In this document: piece by piece, positions 47,789 to 56,702 of the stretch
Layout: every line of letters begins with the position of its first letter
Numbering within the stretch: the first letter of the stretch is position 1
NCBI RefSeq assembly: GCF_002803605.1
Contig: NZ_PHRG01000004.1
Location: 62,001-126,000 of the forward strand
DNA from: Acinetobacter pseudolwoffii
Lineage (GTDB): Bacteria > Pseudomonadota > Gammaproteobacteria > Pseudomonadales > Moraxellaceae
DNA: 64,000 bases
Direction of reading: 5' to 3'
The notes under the pieces: model-generated
The model's input: the letters and a program-made list of their open reading frames with translations, nothing else
What the model was told of the DNA's origin: nothing
The model's database searches: none
Position numbers and translations under genes: made by a program

Positions 47789-48739
47789 TTAGGCTTGAGT
47801 TACCGGAATACGTAACTCTTTGGGTAAACTAAATGTAATATTCTCTTCACGACCATCCAGCTCTTTAGGTGCTTGGGCACCCCAATCCTGTAAACGCTGA
47901 ATGACTTGTTTAATCAGAATTTCTGGTGCAGAGGCTCCGGCGGTTACTCCAATCTGGGCATTTTCTTCAAACCATTCCTGTTTGAGTTCATCGGCATTAT
48001 CAACCAGATAGGCCGCTTTACCCATACGTTCTGCCAACTCACGCAGACGGTTGGAGTTTGATGAATTTGGCGAACCCACGACAAGTACCACATCACAACG
48101 CTCGGCTAGATCTCGTACTGCATCCTGGCGGTTTTGGGTGGCATAGCAAATATCATCTTTACGCGGCCCTTGAATCAGCGGGAATTTTTGGCGTAAAGCA
48201 TCAATCACTTTTGCGGTATCATCAATCGACAAGGTTGTTTGCGTGACAAAAGCCACTTTTTCAGGATGATGCACAGTTAAGGCAGCAACATCGTCTTCAT
48301 CTTCGACCAGATAAATTTCACCACCATTTTTCTTGTCATACTGACCCATGGTACCTTCGACTTCAGGGTGACCTTCATGACCAATCAGAATGGCTTCTAC
48401 GCCTTCACGGGCATATTTGGTCACTTCGATATGCACCTTGGTCACCAACGGACAGGTCGCATCAAAAACCTTTAAACCACGGCGTTCGGCTTCAAGCTGT
48501 ACCGCTTTTGAAACCCCATGTGCGCTAAAAATCACAATATTGTCATCGGGCACTTCATCAAGTTCATCAACAAAGATCGCGCCACGCTGACGTAGGTCAT
48601 CGACTACAAATTTGTTATGTACCACTTCATGCCGTACATAAATCGGTGGATTAAAGCATTCTAGGGCACGGTTCACGATCGCAATGGCACGATCTACACC
48701 AGCACAAAAACCACGTGGGTTGGCTAAAACAATTTCCAT
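47789..48739 (-). CDS. ispH: 4-hydroxy-3-methylbut-2-enyl diphosphate reductase
   Basis: Iron-sulfur enzyme for the last step of the non-mevalonate pathway, giving IPP and DMAPP. The 316-residue protein starts [18 protein letters not shown] with cluster Cys12. The other ligands are in [10 protein letters not shown] and [11 protein letters not shown], and the substrate residue region is HGVSKAV. The ATG at 48739 has a good GAGG site; an in-frame GTG 18 bases upstream is rejected. Divergent from gmk. Dxs, the first enzyme of the same pathway, is also in the window. Confidence 0.97.
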   Translation of the reverse strand: MEIVLANPRGFCAGVDRAIAIVNRALECFNPPIYVRHEVVHNKFVVDDLRQRGAIFVDELDEVPDDNIVIFSAHGVSKAVQLEAERRGLKVFDATCPLVTKVHIEVTKYAREGVEAILIGHEGHPEVEGTMGQYDKKNGGEIYLVEDEDDVAALTVHHPEKVAFVTQTTLSIDDTAKVIDALRQKFPLIQGPRKDDICYATQNRQDAVRDLAERCDVVLVVGSPNSSNSNRLRELAERMGKAAYLVDNADELKQEWFEENAQIGVTAGASAPEILIKQVIQRLQDWGAQAPKELDGREENITFSLPKELRIPVTQA

Positions 48740-48873
48740 AGAATCCTCAATACTCACACCATTTTTAGCGGTTCAATTGAAATAAATGTAAAACAATCGA
48801 CTGGTAACTATTTAGTTTAAAGCCGGTCTACTCTAAAATAGAGAAGATATTTTATCATATCAGGAAAAATATC

Positions 48874-49497
48874 ATGTCGGGTCTCTTGTTTGTCGTTTCT
48901 GCAGCGTCTGGAACAGGCAAAACATCCCTTGTTAAAGCCCTACTTGAGCGTGTCAATAACCTTCACGTTTCTGTGTCCCATACCACACGCGGTCAACGAC
49001 CTGGCGAACTCGATGGCGTGCACTATCATTTCTCCCAGAAAGACGATTTTTTAAATCTGGTCAATGAAGGTGGTTTTATTGAATACGCAGAAGTATTCGG
49101 TAATTACTACGGTACCGCGCAGGCGACCGTTAAAGAACAACTGGCCAAAGGCCATGATGTGCTGCTGGAAATTGACTGGCAAGGTGCACAACAAGTCCGT
49201 CGACTTTTTCCTGAATCTCAACAAATTTTTATCTTGCCACCAAGTCAGTTTGACCTGCGTGAACGTCTGTCTAACCGGGGTACGGACACAGTTGATGTGA
49301 TTGAACATCGTCTGAGCTGTGCAGTGGAAGATATGCAGCAATATAGCAACTTTGACTATATTATTATCAATGATGACTTTAACAAGGCACTGCATGATCT
49401 CGAAGCGGTCATTATCGCCAACCGTTTAACCTTGTCGCAGCAAGCCAACCGTCATGAAAAACTGATTCAGCAACTGATCACACCCACTGAACAGTGA
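48874..49497 (+). CDS. gmk: Guanylate kinase
   Basis: Phosphorylates GMP to GDP. The 207-residue protein has the P-loop SGTGKTSLV near residue 12, the GMP-binding segment SVSHTTRGQRPGELDGVHYHF, and DVLLEIDWQGAQQVR. Usual length. Followed by rpoZ on the same strand, the conserved gmk-rpoZ-spoT order of gammaproteobacteria. Confidence 0.97.
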   Translation: MSGLLFVVSAASGTGKTSLVKALLERVNNLHVSVSHTTRGQRPGELDGVHYHFSQKDDFLNLVNEGGFIEYAEVFGNYYGTAQATVKEQLAKGHDVLLEIDWQGAQQVRRLFPESQQIFILPPSQFDLRERLSNRGTDTVDVIEHRLSCAVEDMQQYSNFDYIIINDDFNKALHDLEAVIIANRLTLSQQANRHEKLIQQLITPTEQ

Positions 49498-49573
49498 TTA
49501 AAACTTGAGTCTATAGGCAAAGCCTTTTATACTGTGCAGTCTGTTAAAATTTATTATTCAAACGAGAATTCTT

Positions 49574-49855
49574 ATGGCACGCGTCACCGTTGAAGATTGT
49601 TTAGACCATGTAGACAACCGCTTTGAGCTTGTACTAGTGGCAAGCAAGCGCGCGCGTCAATTGGCACGTCAAGGTATTGAACCAACTGTAGAATGGGACA
49701 ATGACAAACCGACTGTTGTTGCTTTACGTGAAATCGCTGCAGGTCATGTATCCAAAGATATTTTGAAACAACGTGATCAGGACTATCAAACATCAAGTCT
49801 GGACCTTGCACTTTCTGCAAATAATCTAAACTTAGACGGTTTTTCTTTCCAATAA
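49574..49855 (+). CDS. rpoZ: RNA polymerase omega subunit
   Basis: A 93-residue polymerase subunit. [20 protein letters not shown], then [15 protein letters not shown] and VALREIAAG are family signatures. Between gmk and spoT as usual, with its own terminator. Confidence 0.96.
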   Translation: MARVTVEDCLDHVDNRFELVLVASKRARQLARQGIEPTVEWDNDKPTVVALREIAAGHVSKDILKQRDQDYQTSSLDLALSANNLNLDGFSFQ

Positions 49856-49866
49856 GAGATCGTCAC

Positions 49867-49899
49867 AAAAAAAGCCTAGTTTTAAACTAGGCTTTTTTT
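49867..49899 (+). terminator. Rho-independent terminator after rpoZ
   Basis: AAAAAAAGCCTAGTTT, then AAACTAGGCTTTTTTT: a long perfect hairpin with a strong T run. Confidence 0.92.
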
Positions 49900-50069
49900 G
49901 TTATGTGACTTTTATATTTATGCCAGAACGGTTATAACATAAGGGTTAGCTATCGAACTTGAATCCGCTTTCTATTTGTTAAAGTAAAAATTTGGCAAGC
50001 GCTACAATTCATATTTAATCAAAGCTTTCATGGTTTTATTTGTAAGAAACTCAGTTTTAAAGGTGTTTT

Positions 50070-52175
50070 ATGCCAGGCCCACAGGTCAGTCAAGCCAAGC
50101 AACAGTTAGAGATGATGATCGACGCGTATTTAAATGAACGTGATGTCGAACGTGTGCTTGCGGCCTGTGATTATGCAGATATCGCGCATGACGGAATTGT
50201 GCGTAAAAGTGGCGAACCCTATATCCTGCATCCGATTGCGGTGAGCTGTATCTTGGCGCATATGCGTCTGGACACTGAAACCCTGATGGCTGCTTTGTTA
50301 CATGATGTGATTGAAGATACCGACTTCAATAAAGATGATATCAGCGAGACTTTTGGTTTTACCGTGGCCGAGCTGGTCGATGGCGTGACCAAACTCAGCC
50401 ATTCCAGCGATAAAGAATATAATAAAGCCGCGTCATTCCGAAAAATCCTGCAAGCCACCTTACAGGACCCACGTGTCATTATTGTGAAACTGGCCGACCG
50501 CTATCACAACATGACTACTTTAGAGGCGCTACGCCCGGACAAACGCGCGCGTATCGCCCGCGAAACCTTTGAAATTTTTGTGCCGATGGCACGTATTGTC
50601 GGCATGAATGAAATGGCCGACAATCTGGAACATCTGTGTTATCAGAATCTTGATCTGGACATGTATAACAACGTTCAGGCAGCGCTATTAGAAACCAAGC
50701 CAAAACGTTGTGAATATCAGGCGATCTGGGAACAAAAGCTGAATGATCTCTTAGAAGACTATAAAATTGAAGGTCGAATCAAAAAGAAAAATAACAATAT
50801 TGAGCTGTTACGCCACTTTGTTAAAAATGATATTGACCTGCAAGAGCTGACCCATAGTCATGCATTTGAAATTATTTTACAAAGCATTGCAGATTGTGAC
50901 CGTCTGGCAGAAATTCTGACTCAAAGCTTTAAAATTCAAAGCTATGAAGATCATATTCGCCGTCCATTACCCGGTGGCAACCAGTCCTTGATGATGCGTT
51001 TAAAAGGCGAAAAGACCACCTTGTCGCTCACCATTCAAACCGAACTGATGCGTAAAGCCGCACGTTTTGGTGTGGTACTGGGTGAAAATGCCCCGCAAGC
51101 CTGTCGTTCTGCAATTCAGGCCTCGATGCAAAATCTGAACGTGTTGGTCGATGGTGAATGCGCCAAAACCACCTTTAGTGAATTACTGGATTATCTGCAT
51201 CAGGAAAAAATCTGGGTATATACCCCGCATGGGCATTTACACGAATTGCCGCAAGGTGCGACAGCGGTTGATTTTGCTTATGCGGCCAGCCTGTTTCTGG
51301 GCAACCATGCCATCGGGGCGAAAATTAACAATGAGACTAAACCGCTCTCTACCCCGCTAGTCAGCGGCCAGGTGGTCGAAATCATTACCGATGTCCTGGC
51401 AACCCCCAACCCGGACTGGCTCAGCTTTATTAACACCCAAAAAGCCCGCCGTGCCATTCAGAATATCTTGCGCGATCAGGATCTGGACGAACAGCGTCTG
51501 GTCGGTCAGCAAGCACTGAATCGTGCCCTAAAACTGTTTCATCGTTCGATCCGGGATCTGACCGAAGCGGACTGGAAAAACCTGCTGGAATGGCGCCATA
51601 TTGCGACTAAAGAGCAACTCTTTGAGCAGATTGCAGTCGGTGACTTATTGCCGCAACTGGTGGCCAATCATTTATTCGCCCAAGACCAGCATCAAAACAT
51701 TGCCAGCTCAGGGCGCCTGATTCAGGGCACTGAAGGTGTAGATGTCAAATATGCACATTGCTGTAATCCGGTGCTTGGCGATCCGATTCAGGGTCATTTG
51801 ACTCGTCGTGGCCTGATTGTGCACCGTTCACGCTGTCATAACCTGTTGCACGAACAGCATCAGCATCCTGAAAATATCATGCCATTGCAGTGGACTGCCG
51901 ATGATCTGGACGATATCAGCTTTAGCGCTTATCTCAGCATTGATCTGGCCATGGATGATGAGCAGATTTCTGACCTGATTTATCAATGTCGTAAAGCACA
52001 TTCAGGGGTAGAGATGGTGCGCACCCAGGATGAGCAGACCTATGTTAATATCGTGGTGCATAACCGCAAACAGATTGCCCAGATCATCCGGGACCTGCGT
52101 ATGTATTTCGGTTTTCCAAGAATTACCCGTCTGACCCGGCCCGTTATTCTGAGCGAAGCATCTAAAGCGAGTTAA
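50070..52175 (+). CDS. spoT: SpoT-type (p)ppGpp hydrolase with degenerate synthetase domain
   Basis: A 701-residue RSH protein. The HD hydrolase domain is intact: H54, H78-D79 and E82-D83 in ALLHDVIEDTD, with manganese-binding pattern. The synthetase domain appears degenerate: the position of the usual catalytic EVQIRT reads SLTIQTELM, and the DLRA-type block reads HAFEIILQSIADCDR. The TGS domain follows (VYTPHGHLHELPQGATAVDF), then a zinc-type YAHCCNPVLGDP region and a C-terminal ACT domain. So this is likely a hydrolase-only SpoT, as I recall for A. baumannii, and a separate RelA must make the alarmone. Downstream ridA is now separated from it by an IS element. Confidence 0.92.
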   Translation: MPGPQVSQAKQQLEMMIDAYLNERDVERVLAACDYADIAHDGIVRKSGEPYILHPIAVSCILAHMRLDTETLMAALLHDVIEDTDFNKDDISETFGFTVAELVDGVTKLSHSSDKEYNKAASFRKILQATLQDPRVIIVKLADRYHNMTTLEALRPDKRARIARETFEIFVPMARIVGMNEMADNLEHLCYQNLDLDMYNNVQAALLETKPKRCEYQAIWEQKLNDLLEDYKIEGRIKKKNNNIELLRHFVKNDIDLQELTHSHAFEIILQSIADCDRLAEILTQSFKIQSYEDHIRRPLPGGNQSLMMRLKGEKTTLSLTIQTELMRKAARFGVVLGENAPQACRSAIQASMQNLNVLVDGECAKTTFSELLDYLHQEKIWVYTPHGHLHELPQGATAVDFAYAASLFLGNHAIGAKINNETKPLSTPLVSGQVVEIITDVLATPNPDWLSFINTQKARRAIQNILRDQDLDEQRLVGQQALNRALKLFHRSIRDLTEADWKNLLEWRHIATKEQLFEQIAVGDLLPQLVANHLFAQDQHQNIASSGRLIQGTEGVDVKYAHCCNPVLGDPIQGHLTRRGLIVHRSRCHNLLHEQHQHPENIMPLQWTADDLDDISFSAYLSIDLAMDDEQISDLIYQCRKAHSGVEMVRTQDEQTYVNIVVHNRKQIAQIIRDLRMYFGFPRITRLTRPVILSEASKAS

Positions 52176-52234
52176 TCATTTAAAACGATAATGCTGTTGT
52201 CGGCTGGATTGATCGAATATGATGTATGTTGATG

Positions 52235-53413
52235 TTGACATCCTCCAGCTAAAGCAAGCGGATTCCTACTGCTAGACGCTCATGCCCAAGCGCAAGTATG
52301 TTCTTAGCGGAATTTAAATCACGATGATTTATACTTCCACACTCACATTCCCATACTCTTATTCGCAAATCTGTTCTACCTTTGGGACTGCTAGAGGTAA
52401 TTTCACCGCAGCACGAACAGATTTGGGTTGTGAATTTCTCACTGACTTCCTCAAACAATACCCCTGCGTTCTCGCATTTATACTTGAGCATTGTTTTCAG
52501 TGCTGAAAATCCTGTGTCCAAAACAGATTTCGCCATCTTGGTTTTTACAAGTTTGCTCGCACTTAAGTCACCTACAACAATCAGTGCATTTTCTTTCACA
52601 AGCAGAGTGCTTGCTTTATGCAAATGGTCTTTACGACAATTGGCAATTTTAGCGTGTAATGCACGTACACGTTTTTTATTTCTTGCTCTTTGAGCAATCC
52701 CTAATTTCTGCTCGTAATTACGGTAGAACTTAGGATTTGAAATTACAGTACCATCTGAGCAGGTGGCAACGTCTTTTAGACCAAGATCAATACCAATCGC
52801 TTTAGTTGCCGTTGGTTTGTCTTGTTTAGGTGAGTCCACAACAAGACACACATACCAGCGCCCACGACTATCCTCAACGAATGAGCCTGTTCTCACGCTG
52901 TATTTACTTATGCCGTAGCTATCCCATAGCTTAAATTTCTGCTTGCCGTATTGCACATATCCATCAGCATATTTAATCGCTACTTTTTTAAATGGTATCC
53001 AACCAAGCGAACGTCTTGCTGACTTCTTGTTACTCACACGCCATTTCAGCTTTGCTTTCTTGTGTTGTCTTCTTTTATCAACATATTCTTCTGTTATCCC
53101 TTGCACTGTTTGACTATGCAAACCACACAATTTTGAAGTTCCTTTTGTGTATTGAGTCATATCAAATGCTGAGAAAAAGTCACCTGTTCTTTTCAGGTGT
53201 TTGAAACTCAAATCATTCACATAATTCCAAACAAAGTTCACCTCAGATGCTAATTGGTCTAGCACCTTGCAATGTTTGTCTTTTATGCGTAATTTAAGTG
53301 TTTTCATGAGCTTATTTTAGATCATGTTAAATTAAAGGTGTTGATTTTAAAAAATTCAACGACATTTTATGTCGTATCGCTTATATCTCTGCCCTGAAGG
53401 ACAGAGTTTTACG
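52235..53413 (-). mobile_element. IS200/IS605-type element carrying only tnpB
   Basis: The element lies between spoT and ridA. On the minus strand the right end contains the tnpB stop inside GCTTTAGCTGGAGGATGTCA and finishes at TCAA (52235), the usual right cleavage end. The left end has a hairpin CTCTGCCCT, GA, AGGACAGAG (53387-53406) next to TTTTACG, with another small hairpin GACAT/ATGTC at 53361-53373. There is no tnpA, so it would need a transposase from elsewhere. Boundaries are estimated to within a few bases. There is no target duplication, as expected for this family. Confidence 0.78.
52249..53307 (-). CDS. tnpB: TnpB (IS605 OrfB family), RNA-guided nuclease
   Basis: A 352-residue protein with a split RuvC nuclease. 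Catalytic residues lie at D174 (KAIGIDLGLKD), E286 or E287 (FEEVSEKFTTQ) and D330 (HRDLNSAKNI). A zinc ribbon is formed by CSCCG (C297, C300) and CECG (C321, C323). TnpB enzymes cut DNA guided by an RNA encoded at the 3' end of the element. The guide would come from the flank beyond 52235, that is the spoT-side sequence. The gene looks complete with all three catalytic acids, so activity is possible. It is AT-rich and opposite in strand to its neighbours. Confidence 0.92.
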   Translation of the reverse strand: MKTLKLRIKDKHCKVLDQLASEVNFVWNYVNDLSFKHLKRTGDFFSAFDMTQYTKGTSKLCGLHSQTVQGITEEYVDKRRQHKKAKLKWRVSNKKSARRSLGWIPFKKVAIKYADGYVQYGKQKFKLWDSYGISKYSVRTGSFVEDSRGRWYVCLVVDSPKQDKPTATKAIGIDLGLKDVATCSDGTVISNPKFYRNYEQKLGIAQRARNKKRVRALHAKIANCRKDHLHKASTLLVKENALIVVGDLSASKLVKTKMAKSVLDTGFSALKTMLKYKCENAGVLFEEVSEKFTTQICSCCGEITSSSPKGRTDLRIRVWECECGSINHRDLNSAKNILALGHERLAVGIRLL

Positions 53414-53438
53414 CTCCATTTGATAAAAGGAGAAATTA

Positions 53439-53822
53439 ATGTTCCGCCAAGTAATCCATACTGAAAATGCCCCTGCTGCCATTGGCACCTATTCGCAAGC
53501 CATTCTTGTGGGCGATACCCTGTATCTATCTGGTCAAATAGGTTTAGATCCATACAGCATGGAACTGGTTGAAGGCATTGAAGCACAGATTCGCCGTGTA
53601 TTCGATAATTTAAAAGCCGTCTGCGAAGCGGCCGGTGGCTCTCTGGCAGACATCGCCAAACTGAATATTTATCTGACTGATTTATCGCACTTCCAGCTGG
53701 TGAACCAGATTATGGGTGAATATTTTGCCCAGCCTTATCCAGCACGTGCAGCACTCGGTGTTGCCAGCCTGCCAAAAGATGCTCTGGTCGAGATGGATGG
53801 CGTTGTTATCATTCAGCAATAA
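53439..53822 (+). CDS. ridA: RidA family reactive imine/enamine deaminase
   Basis: A 127-residue protein that hydrolyses 2-aminoacrylate formed by PLP enzymes. [40 protein letters not shown], the catalytic Arg in [19 protein letters not shown], and the final DGVVIIQQ are conserved. AAAAGGAG site at good distance. It normally follows spoT in Acinetobacter-like genomes; here the IS element separates the two and its left end lies 25 bases before the ridA start. Confidence 0.95.
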   Translation: MFRQVIHTENAPAAIGTYSQAILVGDTLYLSGQIGLDPYSMELVEGIEAQIRRVFDNLKAVCEAAGGSLADIAKLNIYLTDLSHFQLVNQIMGEYFAQPYPARAALGVASLPKDALVEMDGVVIIQQ

Positions 53823-53874
53823 TTTTTAAAATTTATTTAATACCTAAACTTCTATATTTCGTTTGCAATCATGA

Positions 53875-53931
53875 ATCACTCAAGCAAAAACCCGAGCAAT
53901 AATCGGATTTTTGCTTGAGTGATATTTTTTT
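53875..53931 (+). terminator. Long hairpin terminator after ridA
   Basis: ATCACTCAAGCAAAAA pairs with TTTTTGCTTGAGTGAT; CCGA/TCGG forms the inner stem with one C-A mismatch; followed by ATTTTTTT. A 20-bp stem. Confidence 0.9.
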
Positions 53932-53976
53932 ATCTAAATCACCAATCATTATAAAAGCTATTTCAAATGATTTTTA

Positions 53977-54006
53977 TTGACAAACGATAACAATTATCAA
54001 TAATAT
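53977..54006 (+). promoter_or_regulatory. Promoter with overlapping Fur-type box for bfd
   Basis: TTGACA at 53977-53982 and a weak -10 around 54001-54006 (TAATAT) frame GATAACAATTATC at 53985-53997, which is close to the Fur consensus GATAATNATTATC. The site lies between the -35 and -10, where Fur repression would block transcription. Bacterioferritin-associated ferredoxin genes are commonly iron-repressed. Confidence 0.65.
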
Positions 54007-54040
54007 TACTTATCTTATTTAAACACTGTGGTTGTGTCCT

Positions 54041-54235
54041 ATGTACGTTTGTTTATGCCGTGGCATTACAGATCAAGACATTAAAGATGCTATTGCAAAT
54101 GGCGCTGAAAGTTATCGTGATGTGCGCGATGCATTGGACCTCGGGACTTGCTGTGGCCGCTGTGCCCCGGAAGCCCGTATGATCATCAGTGATGAAGTTT
54201 CACAGATTGCGGCCCGTCTGGCTGTAGCCGCCTAA
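54041..54235 (+). CDS. bfd: Bacterioferritin-associated ferredoxin
   Basis: A 64-residue [2Fe-2S] protein that reduces bacterioferritin haem to release stored iron. The four cysteines are in MYVCLCRG and GTCCGRCAPEA, matching the C-x-C and C-x2-C spacing of Bfd. Start at ATG 54041. It lies upstream of bfr with a hairpin between, and has a Fur-type site in its promoter. Size and cysteines are typical. Confidence 0.95.
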   Translation: MYVCLCRGITDQDIKDAIANGAESYRDVRDALDLGTCCGRCAPEARMIISDEVSQIAARLAVAA

Positions 54236-54285
54236 ACCGAATAAAGATAATGATAACACCAATGATCTAAGATCATTCTTCCTCC

Positions 54286-54311
54286 CCCGCCTCTGACTCT
54301 GGTGGGTTTTT
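54286..54311 (+). terminator. Terminator after bfd
   Basis: CCCGCC pairs with GGTGGG (one G-T pair), followed by TTTTT. Upstream at 54261-54277 lies a separate 7-bp inverted repeat, AATGATC-TAA-GATCATT, of unknown role. Confidence 0.7.
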
Positions 54312-54459
54312 ATTATCATTCATCTAAGCCGAGATGGATTCGATTGCGATTTTCATTTGCTGTTCTATAAATTACTCGCCATTGCCCCCTGTCTTGCTTT
54401 ACTATCATGAGTTAGAGCGCTTTCTTAGAAAGATAAAACAGTTCAAATGGAGTTATGTG

Positions 54460-54924
54460 ATGAAAGGCAATCGTGATGTGATTAATCAGCTCAATCAGGT
54501 GTTGTATCACCACCTAACTGCAATTAACCAGTATTTCCTGCATTCACGCATGTTTAATGACTGGGGCATTGAGAAACTGGGCTCGGCAGAATATAAAGAA
54601 TCGATTGTGCAGATGAAGCATGCCGATAAAATTATTGAACGGATTTTATTTTTAGAAGGTCTGCCGAATCTGCAACATCTGGGCAAACTGTATATCGGCC
54701 AGCATACTCAAGAAGTGCTGCATTGTGATGTACGTAAAGTTAAAGAAAACATTGAGACCATTCAGAAAGCTGTGGCACTGGCTGAAACTGAAATGGATTA
54801 TGTGACCCGTGATCTGGTGCAGGAAATTCTGGAAAAAGAAGAAAACTATCTGGACTGGACCACCACGCAAATCGATCTGATTGAAAGTGTGGGTATCGAA
54901 AACTATATTCAAAGTCAGCTCTAA
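54460..54924 (+). CDS. bfr: Bacterioferritin, haem-binding (beta-type) subunit
   Basis: A 154-residue ferritin-like protein, close to E. coli Bfr in overall sequence (AINQYFLHSRMFNDWG). The haem ligand Met52 is present. But by alignment with E. coli Bfr the ferroxidase ligands are mostly changed: E18 is H, E51 is Q, E94 is V, H130 is Y; only H54 and E127 remain. Start at 54460 (MKGNRDVINQLN) follows AATGGAG. Bacteria with two subunits have one alpha type with an intact ferroxidase and one beta type with haem; this is probably the beta type. A partner subunit is expected elsewhere. Confidence 0.93.
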   Translation: MKGNRDVINQLNQVLYHHLTAINQYFLHSRMFNDWGIEKLGSAEYKESIVQMKHADKIIERILFLEGLPNLQHLGKLYIGQHTQEVLHCDVRKVKENIETIQKAVALAETEMDYVTRDLVQEILEKEENYLDWTTTQIDLIESVGIENYIQSQL

Positions 54925-54944
54925 GATTCAATTCACAATAAAAG

Positions 54945-54969
54945 AAGCCAGCATCTGCTGGCTTTTTTT
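54945..54969. terminator. Terminator between bfr and oligosaccharyltransferase gene
   Basis: AAGCCAGCA, short loop, TGCTGGCTT followed by TTTTT, between convergent genes. Confidence 0.9.
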
Positions 54970-54973
54970 GTAC

Positions 54974-56611
54974 TTATTGGCGTGGCATATCCCGAGTCAC
55001 CTCTGCATAACTCAGTTCAGTTTTCTGAATCGTATTTAAACGCTGCAGTTGATGCTGTGCTTCATCGACATAGCCGTTATACGCCAATAAACGGATATAT
55101 TTTAAAAAGTTGTATTTGGTTGGATAGCTCACCACCAACTTTTCATATTGATGAATTTCATCTTCGCTCATCTTGCGATAAGGATTGACTCGAATCCAGT
55201 CAATGCGGTGATTAAACTCGGTCAGCAGATAGATCGGCTTTTGATTGGTGATGTTTTCAGGCTGCATTTCATAGCGAATACTTTGTCCGAGTTTTGGTAC
55301 AGCAGTATCGTAATCTAGATAAATTATGACTAACAAGAGCAACCCAAGACTGAAAGTCAGTTTCAGCCATATCGAAGGCAAAGTAATGGTTTTAATTTTC
55401 GGATTTTGCGCCAAGACCGTGCCCAGAATAAAACCGACTGGCAACAGGAAATAGGCATAATGCTGCGGAAACTCAAACATGGCATGTGTCACAAATGCCC
55501 CGATCATCAAGATCCCGATGACAGATTCTGGGGTATTGACCCGGCGTTGTAACTGATAACCCAAATAACCTAAATAGGCCAGAAATGGCAGACCGATGAT
55601 CAATCCATTCCAGAGCAGGAAATCGATAATAAAATTATGCGCACTACGGATCCACACCGGGCCTTGTACGGTATCGCTGATTGAAACGAACGCTGCGCTA
55701 GTTTGATACCAACCATAGCCCAACCATGGCTGAACCTGAATCGCGGCAATCATTTGCTGCCAGATCGCGAGTCGTGACATATCTCCGGTAGCACGAGATA
55801 CCACATCCCTGCTTTGTACGACGTCCGTGTCCATTGCTTGTGCAGCGAGCTGACTGAGTAATGGAAAAGCCCCAATACATGCAATAAAGAAGACGAACCA
55901 AGCAGTGCTATAATACCATTTTAGGCGAATAATGCCTTTATATTGATAAAAAGCTAGATACAGTATAATTGCAATCGCTGCTACCCAAGCGGTACGTGAT
56001 TGGCTTAAAGCCACTCCCATGACAATTACTGCTGCACATGCAAATAGCCACTTGGTCTTGATTTTTTTCTTTTCGTAGAGGTACAGACAGCTCATCAAAG
56101 CCATGACTAAAAAAGTCGCCATATTATTGGGCTGGGCAAAATTAGCATAGGGCCGCTGATTACCGCTGATATTCACCATCCCTGGCAGTACAGAATCCAG
56201 ATTAGACCACTGACACAGTGTAATTACACCCGTAATCGTTCCTGAAGCTAAAAATACATAGCTTAAATAGGTAAAGGTTTTTTCTCTATTATAATTCCCT
56301 ATCGATAAATTATAACTAAGCACACTTACGAGCCAAAAGCTAAAGACAAAAATAAAGCCCATCATGGCAGTACTAAAGAAAAATACCTGCCCTGCTAGAA
56401 AATGTATAAGCGGCACGCCAGCGAGTAGCAATAAAGGCAAGCTAACTGTTGGAATTTTTAGTTTTTCTTTTAAGCAAATCGCAGCTAACGCAAATAGCGC
56501 AAAGAAGGCATAGAGTTCACCAGTATATGTTACCCACGGGCGGTAATGAATGGGCATGAGCCAGGCAAGAGAGATGAGGATTGCTGCTATTAGAGCGAGC
56601 ATAAATTTCAT
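54974..56611 (-). CDS. pglL: O-oligosaccharyltransferase, PglL/Wzy-C family, copy 1
   Basis: A 545-residue membrane protein with about 12 helices and a periplasmic loop bearing the Wzy_C pattern SAHNFIIDFLLWNGLIIG. The preceding WLGYGWYQTSAAF is also conserved in the PglL family. PglL moves glycan from undecaprenyl diphosphate to serine of secreted proteins. The C-terminal soluble region is helical (QLQRLNTIQKTELSY). It is next to bfr on one side and to the pilin locus on the other, as remembered for the A. baumannii pilin-OTase region. It is preceded by a terminator at 56646, so it may have its own promoter. Confidence 0.85.
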   Translation of the reverse strand: MKFMLALIAAILISLAWLMPIHYRPWVTYTGELYAFFALFALAAICLKEKLKIPTVSLPLLLLAGVPLIHFLAGQVFFFSTAMMGFIFVFSFWLVSVLSYNLSIGNYNREKTFTYLSYVFLASGTITGVITLCQWSNLDSVLPGMVNISGNQRPYANFAQPNNMATFLVMALMSCLYLYEKKKIKTKWLFACAAVIVMGVALSQSRTAWVAAIAIILYLAFYQYKGIIRLKWYYSTAWFVFFIACIGAFPLLSQLAAQAMDTDVVQSRDVVSRATGDMSRLAIWQQMIAAIQVQPWLGYGWYQTSAAFVSISDTVQGPVWIRSAHNFIIDFLLWNGLIIGLPFLAYLGYLGYQLQRRVNTPESVIGILMIGAFVTHAMFEFPQHYAYFLLPVGFILGTVLAQNPKIKTITLPSIWLKLTFSLGLLLLVIIYLDYDTAVPKLGQSIRYEMQPENITNQKPIYLLTEFNHRIDWIRVNPYRKMSEDEIHQYEKLVVSYPTKYNFLKYIRLLAYNGYVDEAQHQLQRLNTIQKTELSYAEVTRDMPRQ

Positions 56612-56645
56612 GGAAATATCAAGCGGTAGAAGTTTGGCACATGAT

Positions 56646-56684
56646 AAACAAAAAGCAGATTAAAGGGGAATCTGCTTTTTGTTT
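56646..56684 (-). terminator. Terminator after tfpZ-like gene
   Basis: AAACAAAAAGCAGATT pairs with AATCTGCTTTTTGTTT, a 16-bp stem. The minus-strand product ends in T-rich sequence. It separates tfpZ from the pglL copy at 54974. Confidence 0.85.
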
Positions 56685-56702
56685 TGATCTTTCAAATACA
56701 AG

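Noticed and set aside
54243..54258. Second Fur-like site (GATAATGATAAC) after bfd
   Set aside because: Lies downstream of bfd and before a terminator; only a half-match, so not called as an operator.
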